Positions 1 to 8,102 of a stretch of DNA of 64,000 nucleotides are shown here, piece by piece. Below the pieces are notes generated by a model that was not told where the DNA came from, did no database searches, and saw nothing but the letters and a program-made list of their open reading frames with translations. The stretch is from assembly GCF_007744075.1 (NCBI RefSeq), contig NZ_CP036266.1, forward strand, positions 1,141,001-1,205,000, read 5' to 3'. Position 1 is the stretch's first letter. Each line of letters begins with the position of its first letter. Origin of the DNA: Gimesia chilikensis (GTDB lineage Bacteria; Planctomycetota; Planctomycetia; Planctomycetales; Planctomycetaceae). The translations under genes and the position numbers were made by a program.

Positions 1-2
1 TG

Positions 3-89
3 ACCGCGATTTCATTGCTGGTGGTGATCACGGCTTTCCGATTAAATCAGAATTTCTCCAATAAAGCCGAAGTCGAATCGAATAGCTAG
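3..89 (+). CDS. C-terminal fragment, possible membrane protein
   Basis: The window opens inside an open frame that runs to a TAG at 87-89. The 28 visible residues begin with a hydrophobic stretch (TAISLLVVITAF) and end with a short polar tail, as at the end of a membrane protein. A second frame, ending in TAA at 62-64, is also open, so the frame choice is uncertain. No family can be named. Confidence 0.3.
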   Translation, partial: TAISLLVVITAFRLNQNFSNKAEVESNS

Positions 90-244
90 CACTCCAGTCT
101 GCGCTGATTCTGATCTGCGAGGTTTAGAATGTGTTGCAGGCCGTTTATCTCTCAATGATGAAAAGGTTTATGATAAGTCTGTGGGGGTGGATCGGTTGTG
201 AAAGCGGAGCAGATCCGACTGAGGGGATTGTGCCTGTAATCTGA

Positions 245-273
245 TTGACCCCGGTCTAACGGGCGGGTACGAT
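245..273 (+). promoter_or_regulatory. Candidate sigma70-type promoter for the gene at 310
   Basis: A TTGACC box (245-250) and a TACGAT box (268-273) are separated by 17 bp, about 35 bp upstream of the ATG at 310. Spacing is ideal and the boxes fit moderately. The rest of 90-309 holds no gene that I can see. Confidence 0.4.
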
Positions 274-309
274 TTGAATCCGTAAATTTGTTCACATTAA
301 AGGGTCGCT

Positions 310-684
310 ATGACAGAGCAGGCTGGAACCAGTTCCTGGTTGAAACGGATCAGAATATTTACGGGCTTACTGCTGATGGCACTGGCCGTCGGTGGGGCAG
401 TGATGCTGGCGACCGCTGGTGGTATGAGTAGCGGCACGCTGGCCAGCGGGCGTTCGGTAACCGCACAGTCTGACAGCTGGAAATTAGATGCTACTTACTC
501 GGGTGATACGGCGACCATCAAAACCGCGGGGTTTAACATTGAGGTGACCCCCGATCGACTGAATGTGGATCGGCAGCGGATCGCGTTTATCGACTCCAGG
601 GCGAAATCGGTGGGAGTGAAAGTGAAAGCAAATGAAATTATCTTTCATGCGGATGGGAAGTGGGTGGCCACTTATCGCCGGTAA
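310..684 (+). CDS. Small membrane-anchored hypothetical protein
   Basis: A 124-residue protein of unknown function. Residues about 13-37 form one hydrophobic segment ending in small residues (signal anchor or signal peptide). The remaining ~85 residues are polar, beta-rich in character, and should lie outside the membrane. An AAAGGG sequence a few bases upstream supports the ATG. No catalytic motif is visible. It stands alone, with about 170 bp before the next gene, and a plausible promoter precedes it. Confidence 0.6.
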   Translation: MTEQAGTSSWLKRIRIFTGLLLMALAVGGAVMLATAGGMSSGTLASGRSVTAQSDSWKLDATYSGDTATIKTAGFNIEVTPDRLNVDRQRIAFIDSRAKSVGVKVKANEIIFHADGKWVATYRR

Positions 685-855
685 GGGTTCTGCAGTGACC
701 TGACTGAGTGCCTCGTGGCTGGTGCCAAATACTATTGCAAATCCGGGAAGTTCTGTCATGATAATCAGACAGTTATCCGCCCGTGCTTCAGCCGCTCTGT
801 CGTTTTTGTAACAGGCAGGTTGGTGTGAAGCGGATCCCGTTGAAAGAGCAGTACC

Positions 856-1590
856 GTGACTCCTGCGCCTCAGGTCATGACTTCCGCTGCTGGTGATTAT
901 TCCCGAAACCTCTGGCTGGTGCCGGGACCGCAGGACAGCGTGCATCCACTCTGTCTGTTTCTGGACGCCGAACATTATCTCCGTGATATGGACTGTCTGC
1001 CGCTGATCAGCAAGTTGATGGCGGGAGGGCAGATTCCTCCCCTGACGCTGGCGTTCGTTTCTCATGTCAGCAGCGAAGATCGCCAGCGGGATTATCTCTG
1101 GAACCCGCGTTACTCGCAATTTCTCGCGCAGGAAGTCGTTCCCTGGGTATGTGCCCGTTCCCATGCGCAGGCTGAGGGGAATCTCATCTGTGGTCTGAGC
1201 CTGAGCGGTCTGGCTGCGGCGCATGTCGCGTTTCAGTATCCCGGGCTGTTCAGCCAGGTATTGTGCCAGTCGGGTTCGTTCTGGTGGCTCGCACAGCAGG
1301 AACCGGAGCTGCCTGTGAATCATGCGCGGTTCTGGTTGAGCGTGGGGGATCAGGAGACCGAGACCGAGGTAACGCATCCCCCGTCAGGCCTGTACCAGGA
1401 AATTTCGCAGATCGAAGGCGTGGAGTGGGCAGCAACCGCGTTTCAGGATCAGGGGGCCACGGTGCAGTATCAGCAGTACAAAGGGGGGCATGCGATTGCA
1501 CCCTGGCGGGCCGAGTTGCCTGCGGCGCTCTGCTGGTTGCTGGCGGCGCAGCAGGTGGATAACGGCGTACATTCGCAGGGGATTTCCTGA
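856..1590 (+). CDS. Putative esterase of the enterochelin-esterase/esterase-D family (alpha/beta hydrolase)
   Basis: A 244-residue cytoplasmic alpha/beta hydrolase resembling the PF00756 esterase family. The nucleophile elbow is GLSLSG with Ser115. D165 in a VGDQE context and H212 in KGGHAIAPW are positioned as the rest of the triad. 'LCLFLDAEHYL' near residues 32-42 fits the first core strand and oxyanion region. The substrate cannot be told; the family includes siderophore esterases and S-formylglutathione hydrolases. The start is a GTG at 856; an in-frame ATG at 877 is possible. There is no signal peptide, unlike the secreted relative at 46769. Confidence 0.75.
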   Translation: MTPAPQVMTSAAGDYSRNLWLVPGPQDSVHPLCLFLDAEHYLRDMDCLPLISKLMAGGQIPPLTLAFVSHVSSEDRQRDYLWNPRYSQFLAQEVVPWVCARSHAQAEGNLICGLSLSGLAAAHVAFQYPGLFSQVLCQSGSFWWLAQQEPELPVNHARFWLSVGDQETETEVTHPPSGLYQEISQIEGVEWAATAFQDQGATVQYQQYKGGHAIAPWRAELPAALCWLLAAQQVDNGVHSQGIS

Positions 1591-1629
1591 AACAGGAGGC
1601 CGAATCACTGAAACCGTCGCTGGATCAAT

Positions 1630-2025
1630 ATGAGTCGAGATAAAACAGCCCGCTGCCTGGAAGAGATGCTCGCTTTTTTTCTGCGGCATTGTGAGGATAG
1701 AGGTACGCTGGGAGAGCTGTATCTGATGAGTCGCGATTCCGAGAGCTGGTGCCGGGGGCATGAACTGCATCGCCGGATTCGCGAAAAGACACAGTCTGCA
1801 GAACGCAGCGGTGATCTCTTGGGAGAGGCGCAGTACACGTTTGAAGAATGTTGCGCGAAGACGTTTTATAATCTCTCTGATGCGATGGTGCCGTTTTCAG
1901 AGGACACGCCATTCTGGATTATTCCGCAGGGATTTCGCCTGGCACGGCGGCTGGAGCTGGAGAATCCGTACGCGTTTACCTCGCTGCTGAGTTCGGAACA
2001 TGAGCTGGGGACGAAGTTCATGTGA
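1630..2025 (+). CDS. Hypothetical protein
   Basis: A 131-residue, mostly helical and charged protein without signal peptide, membrane segment or recognisable domain. It begins 39 bp after the esterase gene and may be co-transcribed with it. An AGGAGG lies about 30 bp upstream of the ATG, too far to be its ribosome site. An in-frame TGA at 1609 excludes a longer form. Codon use looks like the neighbouring genes, which is the main support for it being real. Confidence 0.5.
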   Translation: MSRDKTARCLEEMLAFFLRHCEDRGTLGELYLMSRDSESWCRGHELHRRIREKTQSAERSGDLLGEAQYTFEECCAKTFYNLSDAMVPFSEDTPFWIIPQGFRLARRLELENPYAFTSLLSSEHELGTKFM

Positions 2026-2079
2026 GGGAATTCTGTGGATCTTGTGTATTGTGATCAGTTGCTCTGAGTATTGATTATT

Positions 2080-2219
2080 GTAGGGGCCGCCCTGTGTGGC
2101 GGCCCGCGGTGTCGATGTCGTGTGAGTGGAGCCGTTCGAAAGTGGTGTCTGGGTCCAATCGATGTCTGCTTCAGTTCAGAATGTCACCAGGCGGGCGGGC
2201 ACGCAGGCGCCGCCCCTAC
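2080..2219. repeat. REP/BIME-like pair of inverted palindromic repeats
   Basis: The left unit reads GTAG followed by a hairpin: GGGCCGCC (2084-2091), loop of 6, GGCGGCCC (2098-2105). The right unit, read on the minus strand, also starts with GTAG and continues into a GC-rich imperfect palindrome (CCGCCC 2210-2215 against GGGCGG 2193-2198). A GTAG head before a palindrome, with two units head-out, is the hallmark of REP sequences arranged as a BIME, which RAYT (TnpA-REP) transposases are known to mobilise elsewhere. No RAYT gene lies in this window. The 2026-2461 gap holds nothing else I can name. Confidence 0.55.
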
Positions 2220-2461
2220 GGATTTCCCTGCAGCGATGTCTGTTTCTACCAGCATGTATTCTCTGACAGTTTCCTGTTCGCTGCGCTCACCCCGAATTAC
2301 ATTCGGGGCCATCTATTGTGTTATCGATTGTTTGGTGGTCAGGCCGGTTTTCAGGAGATTTTCTTGCTTTGACGGTGAAATCGTGTCAGGATTGGTTTCA
2401 TGACTGGCGGCACATGTTGATTTCGCTGTTCCCGAATCAGAAAAAGCGAGGGTGATCTGCG

Positions 2462-3280
2462 ATGGGGCTTGAAGACAGAATTGCAATGAGCAAAGGCGAT
2501 GATCCGGAGATGCTGGCTGCGAGTCAGCAGGCGCGGAAGACATTCAAGTATTTCTGGCGGGAGCTTTCGTGGGAACGGCGGCGGATCTTACCCGCGCTGG
2601 ATTTCGCGGCGGTGAAAGTGGGTTTTGCCGATGAGGGGATGTCCCCCGACGATCCCGAGCTGGAACACATGTGGGTGAGTGATGTGGAGTGTAATGGTCG
2701 CGAGATTATGGGCACACTGAATAATGACCCCGAGTGGGTGACCAGTGTCAAAGCCGGGGATCCGATCTGCGAGCCGCTGTCAGCACTTTCGGACTGGATC
2801 TATTCCATCCGGGGGCGGGCTTATGGCGGGTTTACCGTCAACCTGATCCGTTCGCGGCTGCCTGCCAGTCAGCGACGTGCGCACGACAAAGCGTGGGGCA
2901 TGGAGTTCAGCGAGCCCGATGAGATCGAGGTAGTGTATGTGCCCACCGAGCCGGTTGGTTTTCTGGGACGACTGCTGGGTAAGAAGCCGGTGATCGACCC
3001 GGAAGAGCGGAAGTTGAATATGCTGGAGCATCCAATGTGCATCAACATGGGAGATTCTCTGCGGGAAGCCTTGCAGCAATCCAAAGAGATGGTGTATGAA
3101 ACCGATGACGAGGGCTGGACGATGCTGCACCGCGAAGCGCTGGCCGGCAATGGTCTGGTTGTCCAAATTCTGCTGGAAGCAGGTGCCGACCCGACTTTAA
3201 AAACCCCCGAAGGCGATACACCATTCACGCTGGCCAAACGCTTTGGCTGGCGACATGTGATGAAACTGCTGGAGAAGTGA
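2462..3280 (+). CDS. DUF2314 protein with C-terminal ankyrin repeats
   Basis: A 272-residue soluble protein. Residues ~15-130 resemble DUF2314 (PF10077, as in E. coli YegJ): a helical start with 'FKYFWREL', then 'EHMWVSDVECNGREIMGTL', a 'KAGDPI' turn and 'ISDWIY'-like 'LSDWIYSI'. Residues ~205-272 form ankyrin-type repeats ('GWTMLHREALAGN', 'LLEAGADPTLKTPEGDTP'). DUF2314 function is not established; the ankyrin part suggests a binding role. A 17-bp gap to the Nudix gene suggests co-transcription. Confidence 0.75.
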   Translation: MGLEDRIAMSKGDDPEMLAASQQARKTFKYFWRELSWERRRILPALDFAAVKVGFADEGMSPDDPELEHMWVSDVECNGREIMGTLNNDPEWVTSVKAGDPICEPLSALSDWIYSIRGRAYGGFTVNLIRSRLPASQRRAHDKAWGMEFSEPDEIEVVYVPTEPVGFLGRLLGKKPVIDPEERKLNMLEHPMCINMGDSLREALQQSKEMVYETDDEGWTMLHREALAGNGLVVQILLEAGADPTLKTPEGDTPFTLAKRFGWRHVMKLLEK

Positions 3281-3297
3281 GTCAGAAATAAATTCTC

Positions 3298-3756
3298 ATG
3301 ACCGATATTACACTGGATTTGAATAACTACCGCGTGAATCTGCGGGTGGCGGCGATTGTGCGTCGGGAGGATGAGGTGCTGTTGTGTCGGCCCGTGGATC
3401 GGCAGTGGTGGTATCTGCCGGGGGGGCGGATCAAGACGAATGAAGATTCACTGACCGCCATGCATCGGGAGTTGACCGAAGAGATTGGTCCGGGGTTTGA
3501 AGTGCTGCGTCCGGTGATCGCGGCGGAGAACTTCTTCGAACTGGAAGGACGGAACTTTCACGAACTGAGTACCTATTACGAAGTCGCCTGGCACGGCGAG
3601 GAACTGGCGGGGACAGAAGAGAACGAACTCGAAGTCTTTGAATGGTGTCCGCTGTCTAAAATCTCTGGCCTGACGCTTAAACCGGATTTTGTGATCCCGC
3701 GAATTCTGGAGCCGCGCACTGAACTGGAGTTGATTGTGCACAGGGAAAACCAATGA
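3298..3756 (+). CDS. Nudix hydrolase
   Basis: A 152-residue Nudix protein. The Nudix box spans residues 43-64: G43, E49, then R57-E58-L59 with E61, E62 and G64, so the metal-binding glutamates are intact. Nudix enzymes cleave nucleoside diphosphates linked to another moiety; the substrate here cannot be inferred. 'LCRPVDRQWWYLPGG' just before the box is common in bacterial NTP-type Nudix proteins. It follows the DUF2314 gene by 17 bp. Confidence 0.85.
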   Translation: MTDITLDLNNYRVNLRVAAIVRREDEVLLCRPVDRQWWYLPGGRIKTNEDSLTAMHRELTEEIGPGFEVLRPVIAAENFFELEGRNFHELSTYYEVAWHGEELAGTEENELEVFEWCPLSKISGLTLKPDFVIPRILEPRTELELIVHRENQ

Positions 3757-3848
3757 AAGTGACGGATCGCGAATGATTCCGCTTTCATTAGATTCTGACT
3801 GCAGCATCGTTTGATAAATGCATCAGGTGGGGAAAACAGGGACAGCGC

Positions 3849-4142
3849 ATGAAAACACTGGCGGATATGACGTTTGAATATATCTGGCTCATGATGTTTG
3901 GGGACGAAGACCAAATTGCGCCGGACTATGCAGTTCAGCTGCAAGAATCACTCAGCCTGTACTTCAACGAAATGACGAGTGCTGAAAAATCAGCCCTCAG
4001 TCAAGCAGCGGAACGGGCCAGGGATTTTCTGTTAGCAGATCCAGACGAAAATGGTTTTACACCACAGGCACTCGTTAGTAATGAGCAAAGAGAGATGTTG
4101 GATGCGTTTATTTCAGGAGAAGCTTTTGAATCATTCCTTTAA
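3849..4142 (+). CDS. Small hypothetical protein
   Basis: A 97-residue acidic, helical, soluble protein with no recognised domain. It begins 92 bp after the Nudix gene; 'cagggacagcgc' just upstream of the ATG offers only a weak ribosome site. Residues 30-75 look like two amphipathic helices. Many short planctomycete proteins of this type are uncharacterised, and I assign no function. Confidence 0.5.
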   Translation: MKTLADMTFEYIWLMMFGDEDQIAPDYAVQLQESLSLYFNEMTSAEKSALSQAAERARDFLLADPDENGFTPQALVSNEQREMLDAFISGEAFESFL

Positions 4143-4208
4143 TTGATTCAGCAATCCAATGAAATGGCACGCTTCTGGTTTCACTTATATTTCAACTGTG
4201 TGTGAAAA

Positions 4209-4640
4209 ATGAATTACCGCGATCGCGTGTTTACGTATATCACCTGTGAAGACGCGCTGCTGGTATTCGATCATGTTGCGGTGCCGGAGGCGGGAACGCA
4301 GATTCCGGGAGGCACCATTGAGGCGGGTGAAGAACCTGCCGCCGCGGCGCTGCGCGAAGCCCGGGAAGAGACAGGGCTGGATGCGTTTTCCACACCTCAG
4401 CTGATCGCCCGCCAGACCATTGATCTGAAACCGTTCGGAAAACGGGAAATAATTGATGCATGGTATTACCATGTGCAGTATGCTGGGGAGCGGACAGATC
4501 GCTGGCGGCATTGGGAACAGACGCCCGGAGATGGCAGTCGGCAGCCGATTCTGTTCGAGTTGTACTGGCTCCCGCTGGACGGGGAGATCAAACTGCACGG
4601 TGCGGACGGCTGGTACCTGGAACTGGTGCGAAGCAGCTAA
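4209..4640 (+). CDS. Nudix hydrolase (second)
   Basis: A 143-residue Nudix protein. The box spans residues 35-57: G35, E41, R49-E50, E53-E54, G56, complete. It is not a close copy of the Nudix protein at 3298: the N-terminus is shorter, and the C-terminal half ('LFELYWLPLDGE') is typical of Nudix folds. Substrate unknown. It ends 43 bp before the next gene on the same strand. Confidence 0.83.
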   Translation: MNYRDRVFTYITCEDALLVFDHVAVPEAGTQIPGGTIEAGEEPAAAALREAREETGLDAFSTPQLIARQTIDLKPFGKREIIDAWYYHVQYAGERTDRWRHWEQTPGDGSRQPILFELYWLPLDGEIKLHGADGWYLELVRSS

Positions 4641-4683
4641 GTGATCTCCGCTTGTATTCTTTGATGTCTGTCTATGAGAGGTC

Positions 4684-5133
4684 GTGATCTGGATGGATAA
4701 AGAACGAAAGAAGCTGCTCAAGAAACTGTGCAAAGCAGAAGTGGAGCGAAGGTCACAAGAGTTAAAGGATCAATTAAAGGCTGCCAATCCGGCTGACTTA
4801 AGTGATGCTGATGCCTGGATGGCGAACTACAAGACCGGAACCAGACGAGAGCAATGGCTCAGGAAAAAACTGCCCACGCTACACAAAAAACGCCTTGAAG
4901 AGCTCTTTGTTGTGCATCCCTGCAACAGTTCCGGATGGTTTTCTGCAGAAGGAAATTATCTTCAATGTGAGGACTGTGGTTCGGCAGTCCCTTCGGTTAG
5001 TCGTGCCAGATTGATTAAGTACACGGGATGCCGCTGCAGGAATATCATCTATTGGCGTTTTTTTCGCTGGCATTGTTGGAAAATCAGACGACGAGAGCGC
5101 GTGATCACAGTCAAATTAATTGGCCGGGGCTGA
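4684..5133 (+). CDS. Hypothetical protein with paired cysteines (possible zinc ribbon)
   Basis: A 149-residue basic protein. The N-terminal half is a charged helix rich in Lys, Arg and Glu. The C-terminal half has CEDCG followed ~30 residues later by GCRCR, which could bind a metal ion, and then a Trp/Arg-rich tail. The start is GTG at 4684 or, three codons later, ATG at 4693. No family recognised; a nucleic-acid-binding role would fit the charge but is a guess. Confidence 0.5.
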   Translation: MIWMDKERKKLLKKLCKAEVERRSQELKDQLKAANPADLSDADAWMANYKTGTRREQWLRKKLPTLHKKRLEELFVVHPCNSSGWFSAEGNYLQCEDCGSAVPSVSRARLIKYTGCRCRNIIYWRFFRWHCWKIRRRERVITVKLIGRG

Positions 5134-5208
5134 GCGCTGAATCTAATCCAGGGGACAGCAAGTCAATGGTTGAATTGCTGATCCGGTAATAGAAAAGGTA
5201 TCTGAATC

Positions 5209-5796
5209 GTGGGTATGCATGTTGGTCTGATTGCAACAAAATCATCTGTTGCTGATTTTTTGAAAGTGTTTCCGCGGGTGTTTCCTCACCTGGAGATCGT
5301 GGATGCGGCGGGTGATTTCCCTGATACTGATTCTATCTGGGAATGGAAAGACACGCACGAGGAGTTTGTCCCCTCCAGTGAGTGGCGCAAAGACAACCCG
5401 GGAAAAACGGTGTATCTCCTCTGGCAGGATGGTCCCTGGACGTTATTGTTCGATCCCTCTTACCTTCTGCCATCCGCTAATAAGGAGCTGGCAGTATTGA
5501 GCAACGAGATGGGGCAGGTGCTCTCTTTCATTATCGAAACGACGGGTGGCTGTGCGTTTTTCTCGTGTTTTGAAAACGGAGAGTTGCGGCGTGAGGTGAT
5601 CTATAATGATGCCACAATACAGGAGCAGGGAACGCCCCTCCCTCAAGAGGCTGGGATTGATATGTCTCAGTATTACATGGATGAGACAGAAGCGCTCTGG
5701 TCGGCATGGGGAATTTCGCCTGCAGAGAGACTGGCATCACCGCTTGGTTGTCAGGCGATCTGTGTCATCGATCATACGGATTACAGTGATCTGTAA
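5209..5796 (+). CDS. Hypothetical protein
   Basis: A 195-residue soluble protein with no recognised domain. It has an alpha/beta character ('TVYLLWQDGPWTLLFDP', 'GGCAFFSCFENGELRREVIY') reminiscent of small immunity-like or SMI1-like folds, but no diagnostic motif is visible, so I leave it unassigned. The GTG start at 5209 has AAAAGG 11 bases upstream; an ATG at 5215 is in frame. Confidence 0.55.
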   Translation: MGMHVGLIATKSSVADFLKVFPRVFPHLEIVDAAGDFPDTDSIWEWKDTHEEFVPSSEWRKDNPGKTVYLLWQDGPWTLLFDPSYLLPSANKELAVLSNEMGQVLSFIIETTGGCAFFSCFENGELRREVIYNDATIQEQGTPLPQEAGIDMSQYYMDETEALWSAWGISPAERLASPLGCQAICVIDHTDYSDL

Positions 5797-5941
5797 CGAT
5801 GGGGAAGTCCGAGGAGGGCTGATCACCGATTGATGGTAGAAGTAATTTCTGCCGGGTTGGATGCTGCTGAAATCAAACGCACGGTACCGGGCGAAGTGGG
5901 GAAGCCCCACTGACTGAACTCTGAATCAACAAAGGTGTTGT

Positions 5942-6712
5942 ATGGCTACTCGTTATATTATCGCATTGGTGGTCTTGCTCGCAGTGATTGTGGGCCTACA
6001 GATGTCAGGCGTCTTTCGATTTGCAGGGAATATTTATCGCGAATGGTCTCTGAAGAACGTTGAGCGCGGTGATGTGAAGGCACTCAAATGGAGTCGGGAG
6101 TATCTCGATTCCGATGAGATACAAATCCGCGCCGCGGCGGCATCGAGTATCGGAAGGATTGGTCAGGCAGATCAGGCAACACTTACTGACTTGATTAAGA
6201 AAGTCGAAAACGACGTCGCCCGGGTCGCCAGCTCTGCTGCCTGGTCATTGGGGCACATCGAACTCATGGAACCTGAAGGAAATCGTACCGCGTACCAGTC
6301 GGAAGTTGTAGCTGCGCTGATTCGCGGGTTGTCGCATCAGGATAAAAAAGTGCGGAGAAGTGCAGCGTACGCACTTTCCAATTATGGTATGCGGGGAATT
6401 GACGCGAGCCCGGCGATACCGGCCCTGGTGGCGAAACTCAAAGATAAAGGGGTGGGATATATGGCAACACGAGCCCTGGGTGAAATGGGAGCCAGGGAGT
6501 CATCCGCTGATATCGCTGTACTGCTGGAAGGTGAAAACGAAACTTATCAATATGAGGCAGGTGTCGCGCTGGCGAAACTGCAGCCGTTGCCCGAGGAGAT
6601 CCAGGCACAGTTGGATAGGTTACTGAAGGCGCATGATGATATCCGCAGGGCGGTCGAGATAGAAGTTCCTGATTATCAGACTGCCGGTACAAAGCAGCCG
6701 GTAAAAAAATGA
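5942..6712 (+). CDS. Membrane-anchored HEAT-repeat protein
   Basis: A 256-residue protein. Residues ~4-24 are one hydrophobic helix (signal anchor). Residues ~45-235 are HEAT/PBS-lyase-like repeats: 'IQIRAAAASSIGRIG', 'ARVASSAAWSLGHI', 'KVRRSAAYALSNYG', 'YMATRALGEMG', 'YQYEAGVALAKL'. Such repeats form a binding solenoid; an enzyme role is not implied. A hairpin (AGTGGGG/CCCCACT, 5895-5911) precedes it without a T-run. Single gene, with its own spacers on both sides. Confidence 0.7.
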   Translation: MATRYIIALVVLLAVIVGLQMSGVFRFAGNIYREWSLKNVERGDVKALKWSREYLDSDEIQIRAAAASSIGRIGQADQATLTDLIKKVENDVARVASSAAWSLGHIELMEPEGNRTAYQSEVVAALIRGLSHQDKKVRRSAAYALSNYGMRGIDASPAIPALVAKLKDKGVGYMATRALGEMGARESSADIAVLLEGENETYQYEAGVALAKLQPLPEEIQAQLDRLLKAHDDIRRAVEIEVPDYQTAGTKQPVKK

Positions 6713-6782
6713 GAATGAGATAACTTAATTTCACTACTTTAATTTTCCAAATCGGAATTGTATGATAACGGCATGAGCCGGG

Positions 6783-6806
6783 CCGGATCTGGCGTGATTG
6801 ATCCGG
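6783..6806. other. Inverted repeat upstream of the PhyH gene
   Basis: CCGGATC (6783-6789) and GATCCGG (6800-6806) form a perfect 7-bp stem with a 10-base loop, between the HEAT-repeat gene and the dioxygenase ATG at 6844. There is no T-run, so it is not a typical terminator. It could be an operator or leader hairpin. Confidence 0.3.
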
Positions 6807-6843
6807 TGGCCGGTGCGTGTCTTTATGATCAGAGTTGGAAACC

Positions 6844-7641
6844 ATGGCATCACCATCACAGTCCCTGTCCCAGGAGCGGCTGTCTGCGGAAGAAGTTGAG
6901 AAATTCGAGCAGGACGGCTACCTGATTTTTCGGAATCTCTGTCCCGAATCGCTGCGGCAGGAGATGCTGGCGGCGACGCAAGAGGGGCTGGCGCAGGTTG
7001 TGGAGCCGGTCGAGTATGAGGCGGACGTGGAGTATCCCGGTTCGCCCGCGTCGCGGCAGGTGATTGGCGGGGAGACCGTGCGGCGGCTGAAACAGGCGCA
7101 CAGCCGGGGGATGAGTTTTACCGATCTGGTGAACCACCCGGCGATTGTCAATCGTCTGACACCACTCCTGGGGGACGACTACGTGATGCCGCTGGCGCAC
7201 CATAACTGCATCATGACCAAGCAGCCGCAGTTCAGCAGCGATACGCTGTGGCACCAGGATATCCGTTTCTGGTCGTTCGAGCGGAAAGAGCTGATCAGTG
7301 TCTGGGTGGCACTGGGTGAAGAGAACCGGGAGAACGGTTGTCTGAAAGTGATTCCCGGAACTCACCGGATGGAATTCGGTCCCGAGCGTCTGGACGAGCG
7401 GATCTTTCTGCGTCCGGACCTGCCGGAGAATCAGGCTCTGATTGAGACCGGTGTATTGGCAGAACTGCATCCCGGGGATGTGTTGTTTTTCCACTGCCGA
7501 ACCTTTCATGCAGCGACACGGAACTTTACCGATCAGCCCAAGTTCTCGGCCGTGTTTACGTTCCGGCCAGCTGATAATCCGCCGGTGCCTGGTTCGCGGT
7601 CGGCGGCGCTGCCGGAGTTGATTATTCATACGCCTCGCTGA
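6844..7641 (+). CDS. Phytanoyl-CoA dioxygenase (PhyH) family protein
   Basis: A 265-residue Fe(II)/2-oxoglutarate-dependent dioxygenase of the PhyH family, soluble. The iron-binding HxD is H137-x-D139 in 'LWHQDIRFWSF'. The distal histidine is probably H222 in the 'GDVLFFHCRTFHAATRN' region, with an arginine following to hold 2-oxoglutarate. 'NGCLKVIPGTHRM' is typical of the family. Substrate unknown; planctomycetes carry many such genes. An in-frame TTG at 6835 exists, but the ATG at 6844 is the better start. Confidence 0.82.
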   Translation: MASPSQSLSQERLSAEEVEKFEQDGYLIFRNLCPESLRQEMLAATQEGLAQVVEPVEYEADVEYPGSPASRQVIGGETVRRLKQAHSRGMSFTDLVNHPAIVNRLTPLLGDDYVMPLAHHNCIMTKQPQFSSDTLWHQDIRFWSFERKELISVWVALGEENRENGCLKVIPGTHRMEFGPERLDERIFLRPDLPENQALIETGVLAELHPGDVLFFHCRTFHAATRNFTDQPKFSAVFTFRPADNPPVPGSRSAALPELIIHTPR

Positions 7642-7907
7642 GGCGCTGGCTGGTTCTGGTTTGGGCGTCTTGCTGCGCCCCTTCTTCTTTTCACTGGTGG
7701 TTGATGTGCGCTGGTGATGCTTCCTCTATGCGCGTTGACGCCGATCGGTATGATTTCCTGCGCTGTTTTCGATTCTGTGAGGGTCGAAGGAGTTGTTGCG
7801 CGGAGAAAGGCTGACGCTGGTTCTGGTACCGGCGGCTGGTTCCGTACCGCTCAGGGTAGGTGGGCGGACTGTGCTTCCCTTGGGACGTTGATATTGGTGG
7901 CAGGTCG

Positions 7908-7944
7908 CCAGGCGGGCGGACACATGGGTACCGCCCCTTGTATC
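7908..7944 (-). repeat. Degenerate single REP-like unit
   Basis: The sequence CCAGGCGGGCG, a short variable part and CCGCCCC match the right-hand unit of the pair at 2080-2219 in order and spacing. Read on the minus strand, the head is CAAG instead of GTAG, so it may be decayed. No partner unit in inverted orientation is seen nearby. Confidence 0.45.
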
Positions 7945-8017
7945 TACTCTTGACTGTCTGCAGTTCTTTGATTTGATCGGCTGATTGTGTTGAATGGCAG
8001 CGGGGAGTCAAGACAGA

Positions 8018-8102
8018 ATTTTGTCCCGATGTGGCCGGATTTTGTCCTGGTGTGTCGTGGATTTTGTCCTGGTGTGGCCGGGGTTTGTCCTGGTGTGCCG
8101 TG
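8018..8102. repeat. Four tandem copies of a 21-22 bp unit
   Basis: The unit is approximately ATTTTGTCCTGGTGTGGCCG, starting near 8018, 8039, 8061 and 8082. Units differ by a few substitutions and one is 22 bp long, so a reading frame would not be kept. That argues against a coding repeat. Confidence 0.65.

Noticed and set aside
484-1377. 297-codon open frame on the minus strand
   Set aside because: Runs opposite the esterase gene with its intact triad and the small gene at 310; no domain features.
2071-2403. Open frames across the 2.0-2.4 kb gap
   Set aside because: They read through the REP-like palindromes, and the products are Cys/Arg-rich without ribosome sites.
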